NCBI GenBank assembly: GCA_041675505.1
Contig: JBAYTR010000007.1
Coordinates: 124,001-188,000, forward strand
Source of the DNA: JAGPCK01 sp041675505
GTDB lineage: Bacteria; Bacteroidota; Bacteroidia; UKL13-3
DNA: 64,000 nucleotides
Reading direction: 5' to 3'
The notes under the pieces were generated by a model. It was not told the DNA's origin and made no database searches. It saw only the letters and a program-made list of their open reading frames with translations. Shown here in pieces: positions 42,301 through 48,427 of the stretch. The translations under genes and the position numbers were made by a program. Position 1 is the stretch's first letter; every line of letters begins with the position of its first letter.

Positions 42301-45300
42301 TGCATTATCAATGTTAATGCTGTTGAACCACACATCCCAATAGGTACCCGATGCAATATAAACACCATAAGAACTCACATTGGTAAACCCTCCGCCAATA
42401 GCATTGTTAATCATTTGGGCACGCTGGGTTGTGGCTGAACCTCCTGAGTTTGTGATATAAATACCATATTGGGTTGCCCTAGTAATTGTGTTGCTGTTAA
42501 TCTTTACTGGATAGCTAAAATCACTTTGACAACCGTTAAGATATAAGGCCCAAGAAGCCGTGGAGGCTCCGTTCCCCACCCTCATACTTATAGTATTGTT
42601 TGTTACGGCTGGTGCCGTCAAGTAGTAGGGATAAAAAGCATACAGCCCGTTGTTGTTAAATGTATTATTACGAATGTTCACTCCGGTATTTGTACCTACA
42701 GTTGTATTACCATAAAAAGATATTCCGTACCATCCGCCATTTATTGTGTTGCTATCTATATCGATGTTATAGCTGGTGGTTTGTGAGGTAACACTAGTTG
42801 CAGAGGTTCCGTTAATTACAACCGGAATATAATTAGTACTTGTTTGAGAAGTCAGCGTGTTAGTGCATTCAATCACACAATTTCTAATTTGAATATTGCT
42901 CGAATGATTGAAAAGGTGCACCGGCCAAGCATTTGTACTGGTTGAGCGAATGGTTAGATTTTTGAGTCTTATCCACTCGCTTCCATTTAAACGCACTGTG
43001 TAGCGGGTGGATGTACCGGTATTGGCATGTGTTAAAATTGCTGCTGCTGCTGTAGTGCCATCAAAAGTGATAGTGTTGGTTGAAGACGCACCCGGTATGG
43101 CTGGTATTATAAACTGACCGCTATAGGTGTTGGCCGCCACATTAAAGGTAACCGGTCCGCACACCCCCCTAGTAGTTAAGGCAGTAACTGCAAGAGCAAA
43201 GGTAGTATAGTTGGTGGCCCCGCTTCCTGAAGCGTTAATGGTATAAACGCCATTCATGGCAGATATACCTGAAACAGAGGCTGTGTCATTAAACAAACAT
43301 CCATCAGTAGTTGAGTTTACCTCTGATATGTAAGCAGAAATACTGTTGGTACTGTTAGCCGTAAAAGTGGCTGTTCCAGTAGTAACATTTGTACTGGATC
43401 CCGGTGCAAGTGTACCACTCCAACTGTATTGGGTTTGAGGGCTTCCGTTTACAGCCCAATCAATTTTTGCTGAAGTGATGTTAGCTGTTCCCTCGTTTTT
43501 CAATACCACCACAGCATTTATACCACCCGCACACATGGCGGTTGTGGTGGCATCAAATCCGATAAGTGCTGCATTGTTTACTGATGGGGTTACACTAAAT
43601 TCATAAGCACCCATATCAGGTATTGCACCTCTGCTTGCTCCGGTAATATCTGTTGTTACTCCAGATACTGAAACACCCAGATTGTTTATACCGCAAGAGG
43701 TTGGCGTAACATCAGATGTTAAACTGGCATACACTGGGTCAAAAGAAACACTCGCCTGATCAAAGGCATTACTGTTGGAGGCTTTCCATGCTGCAAGTGA
43801 GGTGTAATCAAGGTTGTTGTAGCGAGCTGCATAATTCGTTGCTGTTGCTGCTGCTGCCAAAATAAGGTTATTGTTGGAAACCGTTCCGGTAAAGTAATCC
43901 TGAAAGTATATACCGTACCGCTGTGCAGCAGCGGTTGAACCCGATCTTCTCAACGTGATGATGTTGTTTTTTAGATCATGTACTCCATTTGAACCCATAT
44001 AAATATTTATACCATGATCAGAGTTGGTATTGGTTTTAGCTGTAGCAAAATCAAACGAAATGGTGTTGTTGTAATAATATGTTCCACCATAATTAGAGTA
44101 AGAATAAATGCCATAATGCTGCCCCATACCATTGATATTGTAAATGGCATTGTTCTTTATAACATTGTTTCCTATGTTGTAACAATACCACAGTTCAATT
44201 CCATAAAACTGTGCTGTGGATGTAGGTGCACCTCCAAAAGGGTTGAATATTTTGTTGGCTTCCACAACCATATTCTGCATATATTGATACATGTAAATAC
44301 CCCTCACAGTGGTAGAAGTGGTTCTATTCGGCCTCGAAATAGAATTACCTCTTACAACAGTATTGTTAAGGTAATAATACAGGTATATCCCTTCTGCATA
44401 AAAATTGGTAATCACATTATTAAGAAACTCATTATTCACGTTTGAACCATCAAAGCCGGTTGTGTTACCATATAATGAAACTCCTCTGTATGGACCTCCG
44501 CTGGCAGCACCTTTGATTTCATTGTTTCTGATAATATTATAACTGCCGTTATTAGCAGCCGTAGAGGTATTATTGGATGCTCCACTGAAACAAATGCCTG
44601 CTGAGTTAGCAGAAGATGTGCTTGTAATGGTGCTTAAATCAACAATACAACTGTCAATAATATTATAATTGGCCTGATTGGTAAACAAAACTCCATACCC
44701 GTATGTGGAACTGGTTGAGCGAATAGTGAGGTTTTTGATGCGCATATAATCTGTACCATTCAATCGCATCACCGCATAGTTAGAAGGTGTAACAGGGAAA
44801 TTAAAACTTAATATCCGGCTTGCAGCGTTGCCACTTCCTCCGTCAATGGTTATTGTGTTTACAGCAGACGCACCAGGAATGGCCGAAAAAGAAACTTGCT
44901 CTACATAAGGAGTACTTCCTACTACAGTAATGTACACTTGGCCGTTTACACCACCTGAGTTTAAGGCTGCTGCTGCTGCTGAAAAAGATTGAAAATTAGT
45001 AGCACTTGCCGGGCTGCCCGCATCAATAGTGTAGTTACCGCTTAATGCAGTACCAACACCTGATAAAGTAGCTGTGTCATTCAGCGCATTGCCATCTGAT
45101 GCTCCGTTGGGAGAGGTTGTAAAACCTTTTATAGTGTATGAGGTAGCTGTGGCAAAAGTATATGCATCACCTCCACTAAAGGTGACATTGGTAGTGGCAC
45201 ACTGAGCAAGGTTGCCGGTCCATGCTTTGTTTACAGGTGTGGCCCCGTTTACACTATATGAAATATTGGTAGACGTAAGGTTGGTACTACCAAAATTGCT

Positions 45301-46923
45301 AAGTGTTAGTACCACGTTTTGAGCCCCTGCGGTAAAAGGAGCGGCTGGGCCTACAATGGCTGTTACACCCGCATCATTGGCTGAAGCTTGGTACTCATAT
45401 GCTCCAACATCGGGCGTAGCACCTCTTGTATTTCCATTAATATCTGTGGTGTAACCTGCTATGGCTTGTCCATTAAAACAAGGAGTGAAAGAAGCTACGT
45501 TATAGTTACTTGGAAAACGTGGATTTGCTATTAAAGAGTTACTATTATAGCCACCGTTGCCAATTAAATTTGTTGAAGTATGAAATACAGAGTTTGCTAA
45601 GTTGATTAATGTGGTTGAAGACGTTGCTCCTTCTTTATAGTAAAGATTATAATTTAGAGAGGAGGTGTTTATAACAACATACTGTAAACTGTTAGTTTGG
45701 TTGTAATAAAAAGGAACCGCGCTACTACCAGAGGCCGTTACTGCAAAAATGTTGTTACGGATATCAATTAGAGTGGGGCCCGTTGTACAGCAAGTCGCAA
45801 ACAAAAATGCGGAGGCATCTGTACCTGTTGCCACATTGTCTATGTTAACTGTATTAAAGAATACATCCCAATTGTATGAATTCATATTGATGCCATAAGG
45901 TGTGGTGCTGCGAAATCCTCCCCCAATGGCATTATTGGTAATACGTGAGCGACTTGGAGAAGCAACCCCTGCTGAAGAGTTGATATAAATACCGTACCTC
46001 TCGGCATTGATTACTTTGTTCCTTGAGATGTCATGTATCTTACTAGCTGCAGCAGGGCTCGACACTAAATAAATACCCATACCATCACTAACTGATGTAG
46101 ACGCATAACGGTTTTCGATAAGATTGTCTAAACACTTGAGTTCTCCTATACCTGAAAAATAAAAACCATATCTATTGGCACTATCTGCATTGTTATTGCG
46201 CACCCTAATCATTATTGAAGATGCTGCTGTACCGCTGGCCCAAATGCTGTGTTGTCCGCCATAGATAAAATTAGTATCTATATCAATGTTGTTAAATGTT
46301 CCCGCTGTACTGAGTGTATTGACGCTGTTATTCATTACCACCCCGGCATAGTTGTCGGATGTTTGAGAACTGAGTGCTGTTGCACCAAAATCAATATTAC
46401 AATTGGCCACACGGCTGTTGTTAGTACTTCCCATCAAGTGTACAGGCCATCCAAAAGTACTGGTTCCCGCACGTATGGTCATGTCGCGCAATATTATCCA
46501 ACTCGCGCTATTAATGCGTATAGTGTGGCGCAGCGAGGTAGTAGCCGTAGTGCAACTTACAATAGTGGTAGTTTTGCTTGCTCCTTTAAATGTAACTGTA
46601 TTGTTAATACTCGTTCCGGTAATGGCGGGTATGTCTATTTGTTCAATGTATGTACCAGCAGCAATATCTACAATCAATGCTCCATTAACGCCAAATGGTG
46701 CTGCGTTAGCTGGCCCACCGTCTGTACGGGCGTTTGCCGTTGTGATGTAAGTAACCAGCGAGTTAATGTCTTTAAACACCGTAGTGCCCGCAGTTCCGTT
46801 TGGATCAACCGTTACAGTACCTGAAATTTGTGTTGCACTGGCGTTAAAAACACCTGCAAAAAATGCAAAAATAAATGCAATGGTGTAGATGGCACTTCGC
46901 CTTGAGTTTGTTTTGTGTGTCAT
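27355..46923 (-). CDS. Giant T9SS-secreted protein with eleven beta-helix modules
   Basis: A 6,522-residue secreted protein in one uninterrupted frame. A signal peptide ending NASA (about 1-31) leads into eleven right-handed parallel beta-helix modules. Modules 2-11 begin with a GTYTINPSGSG-like strand and a TYNEQI motif near residues 626, 1222, 1793, 2351, 2910, 3488, 4052, 4605, 5155 and 5721. Each helix ends with a DIDGNTR and PDMGAYE-type cap, then a CARDB-like domain (N-x-G-S, SVNGG, DTV-x-F) bridges to the next. After module 11 come a beta-sandwich (about 6190-6320), an Fn3-like domain opening PLPVEWLNI (about 6333) and a T9SS type A sorting domain with SVYPNPFNN (about 6441-6522). It is probably surface-attached or released and may act in adhesion or glycan binding; no enzyme motif was seen. 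Confidence 0.93.
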   Translation of the reverse strand: MTHKTNSRRSAIYTIAFIFAFFAGVFNASATQISGTVTVDPNGTAGTTVFKDINSLVTYITTANARTDGGPANAAPFGVNGALIVDIAAGTYIEQIDIPAITGTSINNTVTFKGASKTTTIVSCTTATTSLRHTIRINSASWIILRDMTIRAGTSTFGWPVHLMGSTNNSRVANCNIDFGATALSSQTSDNYAGVVMNNSVNTLSTAGTFNNIDIDTNFIYGGQHSIWASGTAASSIMIRVRNNNADSANRYGFYFSGIGELKCLDNLIENRYASTSVSDGMGIYLVSSPAAASKIHDISRNKVINAERYGIYINSSAGVASPSRSRITNNAIGGGFRSTTPYGINMNSYNWDVFFNTVNIDNVATGTDASAFLFATCCTTGPTLIDIRNNIFAVTASGSSAVPFYYNQTNSLQYVVINTSSLNYNLYYKEGATSSTTLINLANSVFHTSTNLIGNGGYNSNSLIANPRFPSNYNVASFTPCFNGQAIAGYTTDINGNTRGATPDVGAYEYQASANDAGVTAIVGPAAPFTAGAQNVVLTLSNFGSTNLTSTNISYSVNGATPVNKAWTGNLAQCATTNVTFSGGDAYTFATATSYTIKGFTTSPNGASDGNALNDTATLSGVGTALSGNYTIDAGSPASATNFQSFSAAAAALNSGGVNGQVYITVVGSTPYVEQVSFSAIPGASAVNTITIDGGSGNAASRILSFNFPVTPSNYAVMRLNGTDYMRIKNLTIRSTSSTYGYGVLFTNQANYNIIDSCIVDLSTITSTSSANSAGICFSGASNNTSTAANNGSYNIIRNNEIKGAASGGPYRGVSLYGNTTGFDGSNVNNEFLNNVITNFYAEGIYLYYYLNNTVVRGNSISRPNRTTSTTVRGIYMYQYMQNMVVEANKIFNPFGGAPTSTAQFYGIELWYCYNIGNNVIKNNAIYNINGMGQHYGIYSYSNYGGTYYYNNTISFDFATAKTNTNSDHGINIYMGSNGVHDLKNNIITLRRSGSTAAAQRYGIYFQDYFTGTVSNNNLILAAAATATNYAARYNNLDYTSLAAWKASNSNAFDQASVSFDPVYASLTSDVTPTSCGINNLGVSVSGVTTDITGASRGAIPDMGAYEFSVTPSVNNAALIGFDATTTAMCAGGINAVVVLKNEGTANITSAKIDWAVNGSPQTQYSWSGTLAPGSSTNVTTGTATFTANSTNSISAYISEVNSTTDGCLFNDTASVSGISAMNGVYTINASGSGATNYTTFALAVTALTTRGVCGPVTFNVAANTYSGQFIIPAIPGASSTNTITFDGTTAAAAILTHANTGTSTRYTVRLNGSEWIRLKNLTIRSTSTNAWPVHLFNHSSNIQIRNCVIECTNTLTSQTSTNYIPVVINGTSATSVTSQTTSYNIDIDSNTINGGWYGISFYGNTTVGTNTGVNIRNNTFNNNGLYAFYPYYLTAPAVTNNTISMRVGNGASTASWALYLNGCQSDFSYPVKINSNTITRATQYGIYITNSGGSATTQRAQMINNAIGGGFTNVSSYGVYIASGTYWDVWFNSINIDNAATSASAAFRHAGSGASYMDIRNNNFAITNAGASGALCFMTGSGVTTNSLNYNNYFKQGASGSTNIVNVLGTNYTFTNFTTTAGANSISLSPSYTSATNLLPTVGTNNGIQILSISTDIRDSVRNNPPDIGAYELPSTATLDLGIVSLVLPDTTLPLGSHNVAVKVKNFAATTITGFRLSHSVNGSNIQDTVITGISLAQYDTISVYMGSGKQATFGMAANTFKVYVDNVNSTTDDNQVNDSISIGPRWPALSGVFTINPSGSGLTNFTSFTSAVAALNNGGVSGAVTLNVSSNTFNEQITINSISGASATNAIRFVGNGTASTTLNFAGNSTPNQHTVRLNGSQFISFENMTISGGGTTSNWVVHLFNAANNTIKKCKITIGGAGATSTSSNYAAIVANNSTTNATTSSSAIHNNVIDSNTIESGYYGVLVANSNSASINYFRGNTFTSTYYYAFYLQSSQGFVINDNIISMRSGNISSMGVYTSSATVANPYVSEIKRNKITGAGQYGIFMTSTTANSSGVLGEISNNMVGGGFTNTSSGYGIFLNSSSYWRVWHNTVNYDGTGTSSSLFVQNGSNVDVRNNIFAITNAAATLALPVYITPTSAVSTFDYNNFYSAASASLANLAGNIFNTSTFRTAAYPTAAGLFSTNKNPAYTSSTDLHINEACMNGTNLGITTDIDGNTRAGVPDMGADEMTSVAALDASIMKINVPVFPYSSGLQPINVTYQNNGSSTLTALTIGYSVNGGTAITETLTGLSVAPCDTVNFTFTANFNFGTGPNVLKVFTSAPNSGTDANVANDTITSSPFCVGMSGTYTINPSGSGSTNYTSFAAAVAALNCGGLSGSVVFNVANGTYNEQIAISPVSGASAANTVTFQSASGNPANVTLSNSPTVGNYVVYLNGADYVTFNKITLINSNTVNGLYNVVLLANGANFNTVRGCSLSNANPTQGNLIFSSATSDHNNTIVSNVFTGASYGINWQSSTSSPANYALNNVIDSNTFTNQYNYAVYLYYHNQHKIRYNQITSSSATTFYGISSQYCYQAPVITNNKIVVNNTTNQAYGMLLNGLNNSNTSSPKGLVANNMVKVGAGTGTSYGIQVDQYAYYTDFLHNTVSVTPTTGIGFAMHINQGTASYNTDNCTFANNIFQSTSTSTSSFAFWHNSTNLTGVVIDNNNYFVAAGNVGRQQGTNRATLAAWKSGNPTYNINSTDKRAEFVSSTDLHLSGPCLDNTGSNAYNSQVPDDIDGQTRNSSTPDVGADEFNANATDFLVRRITAPTAYNASPQTVTVKVVNNGSATVNSVVLGYSINGGTTVSQTFTGLTLASCDSTDLSFSTQVSIPTGLSVLRAFVNGNINSSADANSANDTALASFCTPLAGIFTIDAGIPVSSTNFQSFTAAISALTSCGGVSGAVTFNVAKGTFTEQISLGAVAGISLSNNVSFIGAGVDSTILTFESSNTSARHTLLLNAASYITFKSLTIRGGGSGSFAWPVHLLSSANNNIIRNCKIEITGTGATSTSTNFSSVVINNSATSPTSQGTANNNTVDSCTIISGYYGIMSAVSSGTNINYYNHNTISNSYYCGVYLTGAQTPKINNNSISVRTTSGTTSSVGIYLTSAISGGTNVSEITGNKITNTGQYGIFITSSSAVAAARGKLVNNSIGGGFTNTNDVAGIYFSGSSYNWDVYFNSVNIDVANVGTNSAAMYLGNCCTQGSTLLDVRNNLLAVTNASSSSYLLYLPNGYSYAYSSTGSADYNLFYRAGSSSANFIYDAGNLLTSTNYSGWSGYYNNCKVANPNFASSFNLTPGNPCNKGVAISGITTDINGVTRNTPPDMGAVEIVGDTNNAAMVQLVSPTAPFASGSRNLTVEVRNSGSNTITALQVGYIANNGTPVVMNWTGSLSPCATTNVTFSGANALNISAGTSYTIKFYTANPNGQTDPNVTNDTVTVSFGSALCGSYTINSGLPASASNFQSFTAAVNALNSSGVSCPVTFDVASGTYNEQVELNTVPGSSSVNTITFDGGTGNAATRTLWFTATTQADAHTFRITNTPGVTIRNLTIQGRGASFGWPVHINGNSSSFTQVKNCRINYNGTTGETAASGNHATVVVNNSKTSIGTNSSASNIQIDSNEITGGYYGVYITGNNSYPMTLRSNTITNVHYQGVYIFYYYGIKVLNNTINMHTSGPASSSGLYITQCFNNGTDSHEIRNNSITNAKQYGMYIYYLQAGTTNRSKITNNMVAGNFVSTAAYGIFIDGYTTYMDMWHNSVNLNVATSSAQYAAISSGTNGNNNWDVRNNVFAYTAASGSGLPAYFGNVTGTFVLDYNDYFNAAATNLLYRTNTATTYTNSTFNTVAAGGANSVNVNPAFTSATDLRSTNNAINGIYIPSVATDIDGRNRLNPPDMGCSEVPLSLDMSATALLSPTNPTSAGTFDLSFRIKNVGVSTVTSATVGYIINGGAAQTTSWSGSLAADDTASVVFTNAFTGVLGSSYEIKVFVVNPNSSADAAPVNDTLTTTICPGYSGTYTINAAGSGPNNFTSFASAISAISSCAGVAGPLTFNVAANTYNEQVSVPAINGASATNTIRFVGAGQANTIINNNSTGHTVRLNGSQYITFENFTIRANGTSSTWPVLIANAQNNTIKNCKIEFAGSAATSTNSNLIAVAISGSATSATTSSTTATNNYIDSCTIVAGYTSIQSYVNNGMLKNYFRWNTINSPWYYGVFTQNNQAIEFTENTLTMRNGNVNSVGIYLGSSATSPSTHNISSNKIVGSGTSGVQLYGNGSSSNLTPGTFVNNMIGGGFTSTTVYGMVVSSSNWRMWHNTVVIDNVPTATSYAYYHTGGSNNDTRNNVFSVNDASATFAQPVFIQTASVVNPFNYNNLYNAAGTNLITVGSNTFTTGNYKANYPSGAGVNSTAFNPNTISSTDLHIGEACMNGTDLGITVDIEGHTRGSVPDMGADEMNTIPSLDASVLKINTPTNPYSTGSQTVNVTLQNNGSAPINSLVVAYSVNGATAVVQNISDTVQPCDTLNFSFTTPYNFGAGPNVLKVYVYSPNGGNDANLINDTITTLPFCVPMSGTYTINQSGSGSTNYVSFAAALSALQCGGVNGPVVFDVSNGTYNEQINLVPVQGASASNTITFQSVSGNSANVTVSAAPGIENYVLNFNGADYMRIRNITITNPSTSTGYYNVVQYTGNADNNELRGCVISNSTPTSGNLVNVSNTKNYYNKIVGNTFNGGSTGIQWQSNTSSPYASRIEIDSNTFNNQYSYAVYVYYTDSVRIRGNTISTNVANTNYYGINATGTFVNNIVTYNKITGFLGGYGIYLSSFGNNGSPTNRSLIANNFIQGGSAANTAYGFYCSYVVYTDFLHNSVNLTSATGTAMALYSNSSLQNNIFANNIFQSMSAGTGSYAFNSASSFSSNTINFNNYFVAAGNIGYLSSSNRATLANWKSATGQDVNSVNLRADFTSSTDLHLNSPCLDNTGTNAYNSLAGVDIDGQTRSVTTPDMGADEFSTSAFDIQVSTITAPTTYSASPQTVSVRIVNRGSTTITSAILGYNVNDGTATSQTFTGLTLAACDSMDLSFSTQVSLPGGLSVLKAFVNGQLNGSSNDASAANDTANVSFCNSLAGTFTINNAASVSATNFTSFASAVAAMRSCGLGGAVTFNVAAGTYNEQVNIVNIPGVSATNTVTFNGTDSATTIVQFNATNTNARHVVMIDSCKHITFRNFKIVNTGSSFAWGIHLRGNASAPTDSVRIARCTVVIPFNTGTNFNGIVLSNSLTSPTTQGSYCSAITLDSNTTYGGYYGLSYFGVSTSVRNSGATIRDNKFMNSYWGNRLDFLSGPVITGNISESNGKQTSTNTNAYSFYFNSCDSVKVTRNQIYGAAGGYSIYLTSVNGTSGAENQIVNNMIQLGEGNVTANAIYISSAPFTNIYYNSINITATSTSTSAASITVWTSSNNTNIVNNNLVATGSTSPYLVYYPFGGVSLSDYNNYYGQGSQLFNGSSTLAGFIGTLHSGSDNNSRNVAPAFVSNTNLRMPSNIDLDSSGTVIPSVTIDLEGNTRNSVKPDIGCFEYAPPTENTGAIAIVNPVNPVSAGMQEVHVVIKNFGPTTITSDSVVYTDGTITHKILWTGSLVTNATDTVRFTSTSGPGSTDQRYNFSGNVTLTAYTMYPNGIMDGFNSNDTVQTSFCGGMSGTYTINPSGSGPTNFTSFTAAVNQLTCGGVSGPVVFNISNGVYNEQISISSIIGASSTNTIKFQSASGVAANVTLQTVGTVSNNYAMRFMGADYVTIDKITMTNTSSSYGRVVEFAANGSDNSTNNSITNSVLTGPSVTSSSDVYAVIYSNNVADSNTTITGNIINRGAYGIYWYGNSGNYTRDLLISGNTFGSTTALANYSRGVELIYTMAPQVISNQFIAPASSTAHMSLRVSNSNGSGRINKNRITANGSMRGISLQSINVGQTTGFDVINNAISINSTSNTAHGIELYSAANTNIYHNTVNNTSSISGSAAFYSYGNSPSQQKGNTLYNNNFVAGALYAVYLDGSSAANAKIMFDSCNYNNLYSTGANLAYVGGTNCTSLSALYNVVNTGSDINSTSSTGAFTSSTNLTPSLSNPVSWTLNNMGYPLGAVTDDINGNNRSITIATGAPDIGAYSFGTPSATAPVAVVTGSHSVNGTEEILFANKKVAEIVWGSVGTLPAIVANFYPGVWPDTVNAGVNGAKFCNAYWKIDATGGSGYSYSIKLFYDPAQMGTIAAETDARMVKRPGTGSSWTSFLNTQSTVNVIDRTITVTGLSSFSEFSITDQNNPLPVEWLNINAVKAGKDIAVNWTTSTEINNDRFEIERSVNGVDFEKVGEKSGAGNSFAPKDYSFTDLDAAITLSGTVYYRIKQIDFNNSFEYSKVVAVDLSGSATVKGVESVYPNPFNNYVTLQISTTAEEKVPYTITDQFGKVVYSGLVSVTSGTGVYSIDGLNSLAQGVYIISINGKAFSSQHKVTKF

Positions 46924-47303
46924 TTGCTTGTTTGTTGAGTAAAACTGTAGCAGACAGTTCAGCGCAACAATGTTTAGAAAGTATAATGAACAAAACCCGA
47001 AAGGGTATAAGAAGTTGTGGATTGTCTTACTATATCAGGTATCCCAGAAACTGGCCAAAAAAATAAATAGCCGCCCCTTCTTAAAAGAATCGAAAGAATG
47101 AATGTTAATGTAATTGGTCATGCTGTTTCGTTTGGTTATCCACAATTTTGTTAAAAATATGGATTAGCGAATTTAGGTATTAGCTTGAGAAAAACAAATT
47201 TTCAAAAAAAGCGAATTAATAAATGTATGAATTGTCGTTTTCAGTTCATGAGCGTTAAAGAACTATTGCCTTATATTTGCGCGAACATTTAAAAATAAAC
47301 ATT
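46924..47303. other. 380-bp intergenic region between the giant gene and superoxide dismutase
   Basis: This divergent spacer must hold the promoters of both flanking genes. I can support only a -7-like element before the dismutase, listed separately. For the giant gene I found no TAnnTTTG on the minus strand within 100 bp of its start. Short A/T tracts are present, with no hairpin of note and no open frame I would call. Confidence 0.5.
47272..47279 (+). promoter_or_regulatory. Candidate -7 element of the superoxide dismutase gene
   Basis: TATATTTG matches the Bacteroidota sigma-ABfrA-type -7 consensus TAnnTTTG and lies 25 bp upstream of the ATG at 47304. No clear TTTG -33 box is found at the usual spacing, so this is a partial match. 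Confidence 0.4.
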
Positions 47304-47912
47304 ATGTCATTTACACTTCCCGCTTTACCCTATGCATTTGATGCACTGGAGCCGCATATCGATGCAAAAACCATGGAAATTCACCACGGCAAACATCACA
47401 ATGCCTATGTAACTAACCTGAACAATGCCATTGCCGGAACCGATGCAGAAAAACTGAGTATAGAAGATATTTGCAAAAACATCAGCAAATACCCTATGGC
47501 CGTGCGCAACAACGGTGGTGGTCATTACAACCACAGTTTATTCTGGAGCATACTTTCTGCTAACGGTGGTGCCCCTGCAGGAAAATTAGCTGAGGCTATC
47601 ACCACTGAATTGGGCGGACTTGATGCCTTAAAAGAAAAAATGAATGCTGCCGGTGCCACACGTTTCGGTAGCGGATGGGCTTGGTTATGTGTTGACGCTA
47701 ACAAAAAATTGTGTGTGTGTTCTACACCCAATCAAGATAACCCGTTAATGGACGTAGCTGATTGTAAGGGCACCCCTGTGTTGGGTATTGACGTGTGGGA
47801 ACATGCCTATTATTTAAACTACCAAAACCGCAGACCCGATTATCTTTCCGCTATTTGGAACGTAATCAACTGGGCTGAAGTAGGCAAACGTTACGAAGCT
47901 GCTTTGAGTTAA
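47304..47912 (+). CDS. Iron/manganese superoxide dismutase
   Basis: Superoxide dismutase converts superoxide to H2O2 and oxygen. The 202-residue chain shows all four metal ligands in context: His in MEIHHGKHHNAYV, His in GGHYNHSLFW, and Asp and His in DVWEHAYY. GSGWAWLCVD and NYQNRRPDYL are further family marks. The ATG at 47304 gives the usual FTLPALPYAFDALEP start; nine codons of upstream open frame are discarded. There is no signal peptide, so it is cytosolic. Iron or manganese use cannot be decided from sequence. Confidence 0.95.
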   Translation: MSFTLPALPYAFDALEPHIDAKTMEIHHGKHHNAYVTNLNNAIAGTDAEKLSIEDICKNISKYPMAVRNNGGGHYNHSLFWSILSANGGAPAGKLAEAITTELGGLDALKEKMNAAGATRFGSGWAWLCVDANKKLCVCSTPNQDNPLMDVADCKGTPVLGIDVWEHAYYLNYQNRRPDYLSAIWNVINWAEVGKRYEAALS

Positions 47913-47919
47913 AAGGAAA

Positions 47920-47962
47920 GCCACTGATTTCACTGATTTTGTTAATCAGTGAAATCAGTGGC
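47920..47962. terminator. 19-bp perfect hairpin between sod and ridA
   Basis: A perfect 19-bp stem (left arm GCCACTGATTTCACTGATT, loop TTGTT, and its exact complement) lies seven bases after the dismutase stop, between two convergent genes, so it can end both transcripts. The arm contains AATCAGTGGC, a word that recurs at 49151 and 49431. Confidence 0.65.
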
Positions 47963-47996
47963 TTCTTATATACATAGCCTTTGTCTGCTCTAATGA

Positions 47997-48377
47997 TTAT
48001 TTCACCGCTACTACAGAAATTTCTACATTAGCATTCAGAGGTAACTTCACCACTTGAACTGTTTCGCGTGCAGGAAAATTGGCTGTAAAGAAACTCCCGT
48101 ATACTTCATTAATGGCTGCGAAGTTGCCTAAGTCAGTACAGTAAATAGTCGTTTTTACTACGTGACCAAAGTCCATTCCTGCCTCGGTTAAAATAGCTTG
48201 CAGGTTTTCCATTACTTTTTTCGTTTCTGCTTTGATGTCGGTTTGAACCATTTCACCGGTTGCTGCATCTTTGGCCACCTGCCCTGAGGTATATAAGGTG
48301 TTGCCAATCATCACTCCGTGGCTGTAAGGGCCAATGGGCTCAGGAGCATTCTTGCTGGTTACAATTTTCTTTTCCAT
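47997..48377 (-). CDS. RidA family enamine/imine deaminase
   Basis: RidA hydrolyses reactive enamine/imine intermediates such as those released by threonine dehydratase. From the ATG at 48377 the protein is 126 residues, the classic length. It carries APEPIGPYSH, LYTSGQVAKD, VVKTTIYCTD and the C-terminal RETVQVVKLPLNANVEI with the substrate-binding Arg. The frame stays open upstream to an ATG at 48488, which would add a signal-peptide-like stretch ending SFAQ and make it periplasmic. That longer form would overlap the divergent gene by about 60 bp, so I prefer the shorter start. Confidence 0.85.
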   Translation of the reverse strand: MEKKIVTSKNAPEPIGPYSHGVMIGNTLYTSGQVAKDAATGEMVQTDIKAETKKVMENLQAILTEAGMDFGHVVKTTIYCTDLGNFAAINEVYGSFFTANFPARETVQVVKLPLNANVEISVVAVK

Positions 48378-48427
48378 GCTTTTCGGTTTTGAAGGAGTAT
48401 TTTTGCTTTTATTAATTGATTGTGCAA

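Noticed and set aside
27355..46923. Many plus-strand open frames of 60-190 codons opposite the giant gene
   Set aside because: They are the antisense shadows of Thr/Asn/Ser-rich repeats, with no signal peptides or family motifs.
27355..46923. Tandem repeats of the giant gene considered as a possible CRISPR-like or satellite array
   Set aside because: The period of about 1.7 kb is in frame and coding, and the units are protein modules.
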